Of a DNA stretch of 64,000 nucleotides, positions 1 through 8,702 are shown piece by piece. This stretch comes from Shewanella nanhaiensis (GTDB lineage: Bacteria; Pseudomonadota; Gammaproteobacteria; Enterobacterales; Shewanellaceae). Position numbers and translations under genes: made by a program. The notes beneath the pieces are model-generated. The model was not told the DNA's origin and searched no databases. It worked only from the letters and a program-made list of their open reading frames with translations. The stretch covers positions 1-64,000 of the forward strand of contig NZ_JAHZST010000003.1 in NCBI RefSeq assembly GCF_019457885.1, written 5' to 3'. The first letter of the stretch is position 1, and every line of letters begins with the position of its first letter.

Positions 1-1
1 T

Positions 2-145
2 GGCACTGTAGAAGTAGGGAAAATGGCTAATCTATTGCTTCTAAAAAACAATCCCTTAGGTTCTATTGAGTCGTGGAACAGTATTGATACCGTTTTTCTG
101 CACGGTAAACCGATATCCAGAGCAGAGCTGGTGGTGAATAAGTAA
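2..145 (+). CDS. Amidohydrolase family protein, C-terminal end (partial)
   Basis: The first 145 bases hold 47 in-frame codons ending in TAA; the start lies outside the window. The peptide has the pattern GTVEVGKMANLLLL, then NPL, then a strand leading to VFLHGKPI. This is the usual end of amidohydrolase-superfamily enzymes, where the chain leaves the TIM barrel and closes the small beta-sandwich domain (Gly-x-Val-x-x-Gly-Lys-x-Ala-Asn/Asp-Leu). None of the metal-binding residues lie in this piece, so the substrate cannot be told. Family assignment is from this signature only. Confidence 0.7.
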   Translation, partial: GTVEVGKMANLLLLKNNPLGSIESWNSIDTVFLHGKPISRAELVVNK

Positions 146-158
146 CTAGAGGATACGT

Positions 159-223
159 GGGGATTAGTCAGAGTCAGTGTCAATTTTATTTGATTACCAC
201 ACATTTCCTAATCCCCCATTTTT
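159..223 (+). terminator. Possible terminator after the amidohydrolase gene
   Basis: A 9-bp perfect inverted repeat (GGGGATTAG at 159-167, CTAATCCCC at 208-216) is followed by CATTTTT, 14 bases after the upstream stop codon. The 40-base loop is long for a rho-independent terminator, so this is tentative. Confidence 0.4.
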
Positions 224-281
224 AGACCCTAAGCACGAACTCTTTTATGTCCAAAAACGTGTTTGGTCACTCGAAGTAAAG

Positions 282-895
282 TCGAAGAGATAAGCAGTCA
301 GATGTGAACGCGGCTGCGACCTTCCGTGACATGGCGAGGTATCACGAAGTGATACTCTTCGAGCGAGAGTCAAGGATGCCGAACTGGCTACTAAACATGG
401 ACGTTGTTTGTTACGGTAGAGCCCACAGGGCAGAAAATGTTCCAGACATTTTTTCTGCATTTCCTCCACTGACCCATAGAAATATGGGGAATGTCTTTAA
501 AGCGTCTGGAACGCTTAAGACCTTGGAGGTCAGATATACTTGCAACGATATCCCTATCTAAGTGCCAGTTCAGCATCCATGCTTCTCGTTCGTAAGCTTG
601 AAGCTCTGCTTCACTCACCGTGTCGCAGAAGTGTTTGCACATTAAGGTCGTTCACTCACATCCGTGTGATCACGACATTCGTATATCCATATACAGCACC
701 GCCGCAGGCTATAGATTAAATATGAAGTCGTGGTGGATCATAATCCAACCAAACCCGCCCAATGAGGCCAACTCAAAAAGATATTTGAAACTTGCTATCT
801 GGCAAGTCATCAAGCTTTATCCAGAAATCAGTAATAACTGATAAAACCTCAATCGAAGAGATAAACAATCAGGTGTGAATGCGGCTATGACCTTC
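282..895. repeat. Direct repeat pair A (43 nt, 282-324 and 853-895)
   Basis: Both copies begin TCGAAGAGATAA and end TGACCTTC or CGACCTTC. They differ at 6 of 43 positions, and all six differences are transitions. The 530 bases between them hold the first copy of repeat B. This suggests duplication of a larger block followed by drift. Confidence 0.65.
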
Positions 896-1116
896 GACAG
901 CACGGACGCTGTCGTAGAGGCTATAGGGATATACTTGTGCCGTGTCATAGAAGTATTTACACATTAGGCCTGCTGCAAGCAATAGATTGTAATTGTGGCT
1001 ATGGTTGACAATCAACCATCAAATGCTAATTTCGCTCAATGAGCCTAACTCAAAAAGATATTTGAAACTTGCTATCTCGCAAGTCATCAACCTTGCTATC
1101 TGGCAAGTCATCAACC
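761..1116. repeat. Direct repeat B (761-813, 1038-1090, partial 1091-1116)
   Basis: The 53-base copies differ at 3 positions and share AACTCAAAAAGATATTTG and CAAGTCATCAA. The third, shorter copy repeats only the last 26 bases in tandem. The core CTTGC-TATCTG-GCAAG can form a small hairpin, so transcripts would carry a series of stem-loops. Confidence 0.7.
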
Positions 1117-1166
1117 TGTTATCCAACAAGCCACCAAAATCTGTGGTAAAAGTTTTCTACCGAAAA

Positions 1167-1541
1167 CTAAAGAGAAAAATTGGCTATGGTTTTCTGAATG
1201 CCAACCACGTCGGTTCCCTTCTTGAGTTCTTTTACCAGTGGCTCTTTTTGACCAGAGATCCAGAGCTTTAATTCTGAGTCCATATCGAAGCGGCCAGCAG
1301 TTTCCACCTCAAAATGGGTGATCGCTTTGTAAGGTATAGAGTGATAACTCACCTTCTTACCTGTCACTCCCTGCTTATCAATCAAGATCAATCGCTTATT
1401 TGTGAATACAAACATGTCACGAATGACTTTATAGGCAAGGTGTAACTGCTCGTTATCTCCCATTATCGGGTTTAGCTCCTCGGTTAACTCCTCTAAATTA
1501 ACCTCAGAAGCGTTACCCATTAACGAATCTAATAATCCCAT
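1167..1541 (-). CDS. Bacterial PH-domain protein
   Basis: A 124-residue cytoplasmic protein matching the bacterial pleckstrin-homology family formerly called DUF1696. After a short N-terminal helix it has a run of strands typical of the PH fold: HLAYKVIRDMFVFTNKRLILID, then GVTGKKVSYHSIPYKAITHFEVETAG, then a strand LKLWISG and a C-terminal helix. The phrase F-T-N-K-R-L-I-L-I-D is diagnostic. Length equals the usual family length, so the gene is complete. The cellular role of this family is not established. It stands alone: the next gene upstream on the same strand, rlhA, ends 139 bases away behind its own terminator. Confidence 0.8.
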   Translation of the reverse strand: MGLLDSLMGNASEVNLEELTEELNPIMGDNEQLHLAYKVIRDMFVFTNKRLILIDKQGVTGKKVSYHSIPYKAITHFEVETAGRFDMDSELKLWISGQKEPLVKELKKGTDVVGIQKTIANFSL

Positions 1542-1606
1542 GCTACTTCCCTTAATGATTTAAAAAAATAACATAGCACGTTATCAGCAAAAAATGCACT
1601 TAGCAA

Positions 1607-1641
1607 AAGAGCGTCACTACTGGTAAATAGTCGACGCTCTT
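1607..1641 (-). terminator. Terminator of rlhA
   Basis: Read on the minus strand, AAGAGCGTC and GACGCTCTT form a 9-bp stem followed by TTTTGC, 39 bases after the rlhA stop. It separates rlhA from the PH-domain gene. Confidence 0.65.
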
Positions 1642-1679
1642 GGGGCTATCTATAATGGCTAAAGTTGCAGGCTAACTCT

Positions 1680-3605
1680 TTAATTCACGACTTCTCTGCC
1701 GTCGCTCTTAACCTGACGGTTGGCACCTACCACTAGCATTTCACACTTAGGGCAGTCGAAAACCAACTTCAAAACATCCTTGCCTATCTCAAGCACCATA
1801 GGCTCAGCTTTTATCCCTGGCACCTCTTTAGGGCAGAGATTAAAGTTAAAACGTAAACAGTGTTTAGTGACCATTAAGGGCACCTCCTCTGTTATACCGT
1901 TCTTCTCATAGGTATCTTCAATCTCAATCACACCATGCTGCTGATAAAAATCTTTCGATTTTTGGTTTGCCACATTAGCGAGATAACTCAGATGCTTAGT
2001 AGGATACATAGCATCTTGATTATGCTTCCAAGGCTTAGGTCTTTCATACTCATCAACGCGGGCTTTTTCAAGCGCGGCCACGGTATCACGGCGCAGTCCA
2101 TTGATAACAGATGCCGGGGCAAACCAGATCTGCTCTGTCTCAATACTCACCTTTCTGGCCACAAAATCGGTACTGCCTAGTTTTGCCAACTGTTTGCGCA
2201 ACTTACCGCTGGCGGACTCTTGATCGTTCGCCGGCTGCTTATCCATAGTTAAGCTCACCTCGCCTTTATGCCCATAAAGATCGGTCATGGTCATCTTGAT
2301 GCCATCACTAGTATCTGCAATCACGATATCGACATCAATTGAGCGTTTAGAGGACTCTTTTGCGAGCACAGCTTCAAAGGCTTGGTCACGATTTCGGTAG
2401 ATGGTCATGCCCACTTCAAGATCGCCAGGCACAGTTAACACATGCAGTTTTAGCCCCTCAGCACGGTTGACTCGCAATCCTTGTAACTTATCATCAGACT
2501 GCTTGGCTTGAGTGTAATTGGCAGGAAAATAACAGAGGCCATCACCGTTATTAAAGGTGTGCGTCGACTCCAGTTCAATAAAGTCTTTACCAAGACGCTT
2601 GACTGTCGCAACCTCTTCACCAATATATTTAGGAGAGCGGAAATCACTCACACCTTGGCTACGCTCATTCACAAAGTAATCGGTACGACCACGGTTAAAT
2701 GTCTTTTCAACATTGGGAGTAAAGGTATGCAGTGAACGCCCATGGGATGACGCCTTAAGCTCTGGACGACGGGCAATGATCTTATCCAGCTCTTGACGGT
2801 AATGCGCGGTGACATTTTTCACATAGTTAATATCTTTCAGGCGCCCTTCAATCTTAAATGAGCGTACCCCCGCATCAATTAAAGCCTCAAGGTTGTCCGT
2901 CTGGTTATTATCTTTAAGGGACAACAGGTGCTCATTTTCGGCAAGCACTTCACCTTGTCGAGTCTTAAGTTCACCCGGCAAGCGACACATCTGAGAACAC
3001 TCACCCCGGTTAGCACTGCGGTTACTAAAGGCATGACTTAAATTACACAAACCTGAATAGGCCACACAGAGCGCACCATGGATAAAAAACTCAAGCTGCA
3101 TCTTAGTGTGCGCTGCCACTTCACGGATCTGGCTTAACCCCAACTCACGAGCGAGCACCACCTGAGAGAACCCCACCTGCTCTAAAAATACCGCTTTCTC
3201 TGCAGTGCGGTTATCCATCTGAGTACTGGCATGCAGAGCAATAGGAGGAAGGTCGAGCTGAAGCACCCCCATATCTTGGACAATAAGCGCGTCCGCTCCC
3301 GCCTCGTACACTTGCCAGATCAACTTTTCAGCACCAGCAAGTTCGTCATCCATCAAGATGGTATTGATAGCGACAAAAACCTGAGCATGGTATTTATGAG
3401 CGAAAGAACAGAGACGAGCGATATCCTCAACACTGTTACCCGCGGTTGCGCGTGCACCAAATTCAGGCCCGCCAATGTATACCGCATCGGCACCATGCAG
3501 AATCGCTTCCATACCAAACTCAGCATTTTTTGCTGGGGCAAGCAGTTCTAAACGGTTCGATATATGCGACACATCGTCAGGGGTAAAGATGGTAGCTTTG
3601 CTCAT
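1680..3605 (-). CDS. rlhA: 23S rRNA 5-hydroxycytidine C2501 synthase (peptidase U32 family)
   Basis: About 641 residues, close to the 653 of E. coli RlhA (YdcP) and much longer than the related YegQ/TrhP proteins, so RlhA is the better call. The N-terminal U32 domain begins RLELLAPAKN and carries the family signature EFFIHGALC-x6-C. Four cysteines at about 180, 187, 203 and 207 are the expected Fe-S ligands. The C-terminal half is the collagenase-like DUF3656 part and ends in a CPKCEML cysteine pair. RlhA hydroxylates C2501 of 23S rRNA with prephenate as a required factor. A GTG nine bases upstream is in frame, but the ATG at 3605 is chosen because GAGTG lies six bases ahead of it. Confidence 0.85.
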   Translation of the reverse strand: MSKATIFTPDDVSHISNRLELLAPAKNAEFGMEAILHGADAVYIGGPEFGARATAGNSVEDIARLCSFAHKYHAQVFVAINTILMDDELAGAEKLIWQVYEAGADALIVQDMGVLQLDLPPIALHASTQMDNRTAEKAVFLEQVGFSQVVLARELGLSQIREVAAHTKMQLEFFIHGALCVAYSGLCNLSHAFSNRSANRGECSQMCRLPGELKTRQGEVLAENEHLLSLKDNNQTDNLEALIDAGVRSFKIEGRLKDINYVKNVTAHYRQELDKIIARRPELKASSHGRSLHTFTPNVEKTFNRGRTDYFVNERSQGVSDFRSPKYIGEEVATVKRLGKDFIELESTHTFNNGDGLCYFPANYTQAKQSDDKLQGLRVNRAEGLKLHVLTVPGDLEVGMTIYRNRDQAFEAVLAKESSKRSIDVDIVIADTSDGIKMTMTDLYGHKGEVSLTMDKQPANDQESASGKLRKQLAKLGSTDFVARKVSIETEQIWFAPASVINGLRRDTVAALEKARVDEYERPKPWKHNQDAMYPTKHLSYLANVANQKSKDFYQQHGVIEIEDTYEKNGITEEVPLMVTKHCLRFNFNLCPKEVPGIKAEPMVLEIGKDVLKLVFDCPKCEMLVVGANRQVKSDGREVVN

Positions 3606-3706
3606 AAAAATCACTCAAAAAAGTTAATGTGTAAATTTTGGTGGGATATTATAGCAAAGAAGTGAGTGCGATTGGGGTTAGCAAATATAAATTCAGTTTA
3701 AACTAA

Positions 3707-3728
3707 AATGAGCCAGTAACGGCTCATT
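3707..3728 (-). terminator. Terminator after the cupin gene
   Basis: AATGAGCC and GGCTCATT form an 8-bp stem with a six-base loop, followed on the minus strand by TTAGTTT. It lies ten bases past the cupin stop and ends the nitroreductase-cupin operon. Confidence 0.7.
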
Positions 3729-3737
3729 GAAGAAAGT

Positions 3738-4055
3738 TCAGTAATGTATTGCTAGCCATAAAGTTTCTGTCTCTTCACTCGTCCAGCTAACTCTATGTTT
3801 GCAATGGGCAGGTATATCAATATAGTCGCCAACCTTAAGGTGAATAGGCTCAACACCTTCAAACTGCAGTTTAGCCTCACCTTTTAATACCATCACCCAC
3901 TCATTTCTGTCTTGATCGTACCACTGCCCTTTTGGGGTCACATGCGCCTTAGAGACAATTCGTTCAATTAAGACAGTGTTACTGCCACCAACTTGCTCAA
4001 ACACCTCATGGGTCAGATCGGCAGGTAAAGATGCAAACAGGTTCTGTTTATTCAC
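3738..4055 (-). CDS. Small cupin-domain protein
   Basis: A 105-residue single-domain cupin. The core reads EWVMVLKGEAKLQFEG, then a VGDYIDIPAHCKHRV segment, which are cupin motifs 1 and 2 around the beta-barrel. The second motif keeps two histidines (AHCKH), but the first lacks the classical HxH, so metal binding is uncertain. It lies 39 bases downstream of the deiodinase-like flavoprotein gene and shares its terminator, so the two are probably one transcript. Small cupins of this type often bind a metal or a small ligand or act as isomerases; the substrate is unknown here. Confidence 0.8.
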   Translation of the reverse strand: MNKQNLFASLPADLTHEVFEQVGGSNTVLIERIVSKAHVTPKGQWYDQDRNEWVMVLKGEAKLQFEGVEPIHLKVGDYIDIPAHCKHRVSWTSEETETLWLAIHY

Positions 4056-4094
4056 TCTTCACTCCTGCCGTATATAGAGCGTAAGTAAGCCAAC

Positions 4095-4775
4095 TCAGAT
4101 AAAGGTACAGATATCATCCAATGACTTCTTTTTACTGGCATGATCTGGAATGGATGCTCCTTCATCAGGGTAACCGGCGATAATCAACATATAGGGACGG
4201 TCCACATCATTATCTCGACCACAAACCTTACTCAAGAAAGACATAGGCTTAGGCGTATGTGTCAAAGTGCCAAGACCTGCATTGTGCAAGGCTTGTAGCA
4301 GAAAACCCGTGGCGATACCCACCGATTCATGGACATAGTAATTGGTCTTGCTCTCATCATTTTCCATGCCCCCTCGTTTTTGTGAGAAAACAGCAATCAG
4401 CCAAGGGGCACGTTCAAGATAAGACTTATTGGCATCTGTTCCCAAAGGCTTTAATGCATCAAGCCACTCTTCACCAGCTCGCCCCTCATAAAAAGAGCGC
4501 TCTAGAGCTTCGGCTTCATGGCGGATCTGCGCTTTTACCTTAGGATCACTTATCGCAACAAAATGCCAAGGTTGATGATTTGCACCGCTTGGTGCTGTTG
4601 CTGCCGTTTGGATACATTGGGCGATTATCGCCTCTGGAACCGCTCTATCGGAAAACTGACGAATACTGTGACGACGCTTAACCTCCTGATAATGAAGTTG
4701 TGCTCTGGCGAGCATCTCCTCTTCACCATACTCAACAAAATCAGTCAGGGGATGATGTGCTTCACTCTCTTTCAT
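4095..4775 (-). CDS. Iodotyrosine-deiodinase-like nitroreductase-family flavoprotein
   Basis: A 226-residue FMN protein of the nitroreductase fold. FMN-binding features include RRHSIRQFSDR near residue 35, TAPSGANHQPWHF near 60 and a late GYP motif. It follows the iodotyrosine deiodinase (IYD) subfamily rather than NfsB-type enzymes: it starts with YGEEEM-x3-Q, ends PDHASKKKSLDDI, and has the active-site lid LERSFYEGRAGEEW. Glu92, Tyr96 and Lys117 keep the spacing (4 and 21 residues) of human IYD Glu157, Tyr161 and Lys182, which hold the amino-acid part of iodotyrosine. A role in reductive dehalogenation of halotyrosines is therefore a reasonable inference; a generic nitroreductase is the alternative. 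First gene of a pair with the cupin downstream. Confidence 0.8.
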   Translation of the reverse strand: MKESEAHHPLTDFVEYGEEEMLARAQLHYQEVKRRHSIRQFSDRAVPEAIIAQCIQTAATAPSGANHQPWHFVAISDPKVKAQIRHEAEALERSFYEGRAGEEWLDALKPLGTDANKSYLERAPWLIAVFSQKRGGMENDESKTNYYVHESVGIATGFLLQALHNAGLGTLTHTPKPMSFLSKVCGRDNDVDRPYMLIIAGYPDEGASIPDHASKKKSLDDICTFI

Positions 4776-4876
4776 GGCAATCTCTGCTCCTTGCTCTCTA
4801 TTTTTATCTTTTTAACCTAAACAAAAAAACAGAGAAAAACCAGTAACACTTTGTTGTTTAATTAGAAGTACAGATA

Positions 4877-4904
4877 AAAAATGGAACCCTAAGGTTCCAT
4901 TTTT
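4877..4904 (-). terminator. Terminator of the siderophore receptor gene
   Basis: A 12-bp stem (AAAAATGGAACC / GGTTCCATTTTT) with a CTAA loop and flanking A and T runs lies 33 bases after the receptor stop. It could work in both directions. Confidence 0.85.
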
Positions 4905-4937
4905 CTAATCTTCTAAAAACAGATCTAGATAAGCAAA

Positions 4938-7085
4938 TTAGAACTTATATCTGACATTGGCCGTAATTGTTCTACGCTGTCCGTAGAAGCAATCCCCACG
5001 GGCTAAACAACTGGTAATAACGGTTTCATCAGCCAAGTTATCAATATTCAAACTCAAGTCAAAATCGCTAAACTCATAGCCAAGCATCATATCAAACAGG
5101 TGGTAAGCCTCTGTGTTTAACGCATTATGCACCTGAGTACCATCGGGCATAAAGACATCAACACTGCCATCTGAGGTTTCACCTACATATCGAAAGCCCA
5201 AACCCGCCTTAAACCCATGCCAAAATGATTGTGGACGATAGGTCACCCAAGTTGAGAGCATATGCTCCGGCATCGCAGCTAATTTAGCATCGACTTCACC
5301 CACTTTATTGGTGTGCTTCTCTGAGTCTGTATAGGCATAGCTAGCGTAGACATCTATTTCATCCCACTCAAGTTGGGCTTCAAGCTCCAATCCCTGGATC
5401 TGTACTTCACCCAACTGAAGCGTCAAATCAGGGCCCGCTGACTGTTTACGATTCTTATCCGTAATATCAAAAATAGCCGCTGTAAACAGATGTTCAGAGC
5501 CTGCGGGCTGGTATTTAATCCCTAACTCATACTGCTCCCCCTCTTGGGGTTTAAATGGCGTTCCAACCTGATTTGAGCCATAAATAGGCTGGAAAGATTG
5601 GGCATAGCTCACATAAGGTGCGATACCTGAATCAAAGCTATACATCAAACCTAATCGGCCCGTTGTCGCACTTTGATCTTGCTTACCATCTTTTGTTGTT
5701 CTCGACTCTACTCTGTCATGGCGCAGTGCACCACTGATGATAAAGTTACCAAACTTAACCGAGTCCTGCAGATAAACACCCAACTGGTTATTGTTTTCAC
5801 CCGGCGTATCTGGAATATCAGCTCCAGTGGGCAGTGAAGCGAGATTAATACCATATTTCGGGTCGTAAAGATCGAGCAAACCACCAGCTCCAGGAATATA
5901 GAGTCGGTCGGTATCGGTATCGACATCTTGGTAATCGATACCAAATGTCAGATTATGCTCCACAGATCCTGTATCAAACTCAGCTTGCAAGCGTAAATCA
6001 GATGTTAACGCCTGCGCACTTGAATCACTCATGCTGACATTACGCAAAATTGAGCGGCCATCATCTTGAAACCTTGGCGGCCAGGCAAACATGGTGCGAT
6101 AGGTCGCTTTACTGTCGACATAGCGGCTAGTCCAGTGAAGTGACAGATAATCATTGAGCTCCTGCTCAAGCAAGAGAGTCACCGACTTTTGTTCGGTATC
6201 ATATTGATCCCAACCAGGCTCACTGACAAAACGTGAGCTGGATATCTGGCCATTGGGTGCAGGCAGCAAAGTTCCCTCATGAGGGAAGAACTGTGTGCTT
6301 GAGCCAGATTCATTTTTTTGCAAATTAGCCAGCAGCGTCAGCTTGGTGCTATCTGTCGCATACCAAGTTATTGCCGGTGCAATAAAATAACTATTATTAT
6401 CGACATAATCTGTTTGCGTCTCACTGTCGCGGTATAGGCCAGTTAATCGATATAGCACCGATTCATCATCATTGAGTGAGCCAGTTACATCGCCTGCGAG
6501 TTGCTTACGATCATAATTACCAACTTGAGCCCAGATCTCACCTTGCTGCTCAGCCTCAGGACGCTTAGTTACCATATTGATGATACCGCCAGTTGAACCT
6601 TGGCCATAAAGCACTGAGGATGGCCCTTTTAAGATCTCAATCTGCTGCAACATATAAGGGTTAGTCCGGACATTATTGTAATTACCGAACATCATCTGAA
6701 GGCCATCTTGGTACTGCAGTGGAGACACGCCACGAATTTGTGCCCAATCACCACGGGTGTCGACGCCATAGGGACCGTTGTAAACTCCCGCTACATAGCC
6801 GATGGCATCCTGCACATTCTCAGCACCCAGATCGGTGATACGCTTCTCAGTTAGAACAGAGATAGATGAAGGTGTTTCTATAATGGGCATATCTGTTTTT
6901 GATGCCGATGCACTCACGTAGGAGATAAGCCCTTTACCACTGATGGTTATCACCTCCATTTCAGCTTCATCGCCCTGCTCTGCCTGTTTATCTATCTTGC
7001 TCTGCTCTGCTAAAGCGTGACCCGATAATGACACACTCAGTGCGATGAATAATGCGGGATATCTTAATTTAAAACTCTGGTCCAT
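4938..7085 (-). CDS. TonB-dependent ferric siderophore receptor
   Basis: A 715-residue outer-membrane receptor. Residues 1-26 are a signal peptide ending GHALA. A plug domain follows: ETPSSISVLTEKRITDLGAENVQDAIGYVAGVY, then IRGV and the ILKGPSSVLYGQGSTGGIINMVTKRP signature in shorter blocks. This plug type is that of the TonB-siderophore family, which includes FhuA, FoxA and FhuE. The 22-strand barrel ends in the expected aromatic residue (NVRYKF). It imports an Fe(III)-siderophore, most likely of the hydroxamate type, using TonB energy. A perfect Fur-type palindrome lies 60 bases ahead of the start. Late in the barrel, the sequence TSCLARGDCFYG has a cysteine pair typical of this subgroup. 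Confidence 0.88.
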   Translation of the reverse strand: MDQSFKLRYPALFIALSVSLSGHALAEQSKIDKQAEQGDEAEMEVITISGKGLISYVSASASKTDMPIIETPSSISVLTEKRITDLGAENVQDAIGYVAGVYNGPYGVDTRGDWAQIRGVSPLQYQDGLQMMFGNYNNVRTNPYMLQQIEILKGPSSVLYGQGSTGGIINMVTKRPEAEQQGEIWAQVGNYDRKQLAGDVTGSLNDDESVLYRLTGLYRDSETQTDYVDNNSYFIAPAITWYATDSTKLTLLANLQKNESGSSTQFFPHEGTLLPAPNGQISSSRFVSEPGWDQYDTEQKSVTLLLEQELNDYLSLHWTSRYVDSKATYRTMFAWPPRFQDDGRSILRNVSMSDSSAQALTSDLRLQAEFDTGSVEHNLTFGIDYQDVDTDTDRLYIPGAGGLLDLYDPKYGINLASLPTGADIPDTPGENNNQLGVYLQDSVKFGNFIISGALRHDRVESRTTKDGKQDQSATTGRLGLMYSFDSGIAPYVSYAQSFQPIYGSNQVGTPFKPQEGEQYELGIKYQPAGSEHLFTAAIFDITDKNRKQSAGPDLTLQLGEVQIQGLELEAQLEWDEIDVYASYAYTDSEKHTNKVGEVDAKLAAMPEHMLSTWVTYRPQSFWHGFKAGLGFRYVGETSDGSVDVFMPDGTQVHNALNTEAYHLFDMMLGYEFSDFDLSLNIDNLADETVITSCLARGDCFYGQRRTITANVRYKF

Positions 7086-7144
7086 ATTTCTGCCTCTTAA
7101 CCTATATTAGGGAGCCCCTTGAGAAATGTGGCGAGACAGTAGAT

Positions 7145-7167
7145 CAATTGATAACGATTATCAATTG
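7145..7167 (-). promoter_or_regulatory. Fur box upstream of the siderophore receptor
   Basis: CAATTGATAA and TTATCAATTG form a perfect 10-bp inverted repeat around a 3-base centre. The inner part, TTGATAACGATTATCAA, fits the Fur consensus of adjoining NATWAT hexamers. Its position 60 bases ahead of a siderophore receptor supports iron repression. A plausible -10 (TACAAT) directly adjoins it on the minus strand. Confidence 0.85.
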
Positions 7168-7276
7168 TATTTACAATAGATTCATAGTTGTAATAGGTTC
7201 ACAGTTGTACATAGCTGTAATGTATTCAACGCTTTTTTAGAGTAACTATGATTTATAAACAGTAGATGAAATGGGA

Positions 7277-8605
7277 TTAGCTTAAGCTTGAGATCCGGTT
7301 ACGTCCTGAGTTTTTAGCCTGATAAAGCGCCTTGTCAGCCGTTTCGAACAGCGGCTCAAAATTTCCTTCTCTGCTGGGGAGCATACTTGCGACACCTATA
7401 CTCATAGTGACAATCGAGGCGGTAGAAGAAGCGGCATGGGGAATAGCAAGTGCCGTTAAACCTGCAATATCTCGCTCTAATTGAGGTAAAATCGACTCTG
7501 CAGTTCGATTAGCAACAATGACAGCAAACTCTTCGCCTCCAACTCTAGCGGTTAAGCGCTCCTCATCTGGGAGTATCTCTTTCCAAAATTCAGCCACCTT
7601 TTGCAAACACTCATCGCCTGATTGATGGCCGTAAAAGTCATTATATTTTTTAAAGTGATCAATATCCCCAAGCACTAAGGTGACAGGCTCTCCTAACTCA
7701 ACAGCTCTTGTGTATAGAGCACTCGCATAATCATCATATTTACGCCTGTTTGCCAATCCGGTTAAATGATCATAATGGGATAGATTTATCAGTTTCTGAT
7801 TATCTTCAATCAGCTGTTTAGCGGCCCTCTCCTGTTTATCGAGCTCGAGAGCTAATCTCACTCGAGAGCCAAAGAAGATCGTACTCAATGCCATTGGCGT
7901 ATCGACAAAGCGGTTAAGTTTGTTTTGATATAGACAATAGAAAGCGAATAGAGGAAAGCTAAAGGAGATTGCCAGAATAAGTTTACCGCTAAGATTACTT
8001 ATCATTATCGGTAGTAGTTCTGGAGAAACCCCAACCGCAATAAGGGGAAATAACACACCATCAAGACATATGACCAAAATAAACACAAAAGAGTAGAGCA
8101 TCATCAGCTGCTTAGGGTGACTGATCCTATCCTTAACTTTAATAAAGATCTGCATCAAAATTAAAAACTCAGTGGCTATCAAAGCACCACCAAGCAATAA
8201 AACACCTAACGAGGTATCAAATAATTTAGCATCAACATTAAACGGATTTATAACTAGGGCATTTTCCAAAATATACAAGATAAAGTTAAAACCAAAAAAT
8301 ACGAATAGATTAATAAAAACAAGGAGTTTTATCAGATAGTTAAAGATGAGTACCTTCCGTTCCATGATAAATAACATCACGGCCGACATCATAAAGGAGC
8401 CGTAGGCTAAATTGCCCCCTGACAGGTAGATATCATCAGTCAGTTGAAACGAATAGAGGCTGCCTAATACTCCACCTATCACCAAAATGACACTCAAGTA
8501 TGAGTAAAACCCAATTCGGCGCATAAGAGGATCTAGAGTCGACAGAAGCAGTGGGAAAACCGAAAAGAGAACAACATTGATAATAAACGCTACATAAATA
8601 CTCAT
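7277..8605 (-). CDS. Membrane-bound diguanylate cyclase (GGDEF)
   Basis: A 442-residue protein. Residues 1-225 hold about eight hydrophobic segments with no recognised ligand-binding motif, so this is an uncharacterised membrane sensor module. A short coiled linker (LELDKQERAAKQLIEDNQKL) leads into a GGDEF domain from about 270. The domain starts HYDHLTGLANRRKYD and has the active loop RVGGEEF, so it should make cyclic di-GMP. The five-residue-upstream inhibition site RxxD is missing (DEER is found), which predicts no product inhibition through the I-site. The gene stands alone, with the Fur-regulated receptor downstream on the same strand. Confidence 0.85.
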   Translation of the reverse strand: MSIYVAFIINVVLFSVFPLLLSTLDPLMRRIGFYSYLSVILVIGGVLGSLYSFQLTDDIYLSGGNLAYGSFMMSAVMLFIMERKVLIFNYLIKLLVFINLFVFFGFNFILYILENALVINPFNVDAKLFDTSLGVLLLGGALIATEFLILMQIFIKVKDRISHPKQLMMLYSFVFILVICLDGVLFPLIAVGVSPELLPIMISNLSGKLILAISFSFPLFAFYCLYQNKLNRFVDTPMALSTIFFGSRVRLALELDKQERAAKQLIEDNQKLINLSHYDHLTGLANRRKYDDYASALYTRAVELGEPVTLVLGDIDHFKKYNDFYGHQSGDECLQKVAEFWKEILPDEERLTARVGGEEFAVIVANRTAESILPQLERDIAGLTALAIPHAASSTASIVTMSIGVASMLPSREGNFEPLFETADKALYQAKNSGRNRISSLS

Positions 8606-8702
8606 AAAAGTATAATTATCGGAGACCCCGTAACAAAAATCACATTTTATGCTATTAGTCTCCGTTATAACACTCTAATCAGCTAGCTTTAAAGCCTTTA
8701 GT

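Larger units (their letters stand above)
224..1166. other. Gene-poor region made of decayed repeats
   Basis: No convincing gene is present. Several short open frames exist but they overlap each other on both strands, lack ribosome binding sites and show no recognisable protein pattern. The stretch consists of partial direct copies and inverted segments: a 43-base copy pair at 282-324 and 853-895, a 53-base copy pair at 761-813 and 1038-1090 with a third partial copy at 1091-1116, and an inverted pair between about 362-388 and 562-588. A small hairpin, GCAGAAAA with TTTTCTGC, lies near 430-459. It looks like nested, degenerating intergenic repeat elements. Confidence 0.6.

Noticed and set aside
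304..642. Overlapping open frames of about 80 codons on both strands
   Set aside because: They lie in the repeat region, overlap one another, lack ribosome sites and show no protein family pattern.
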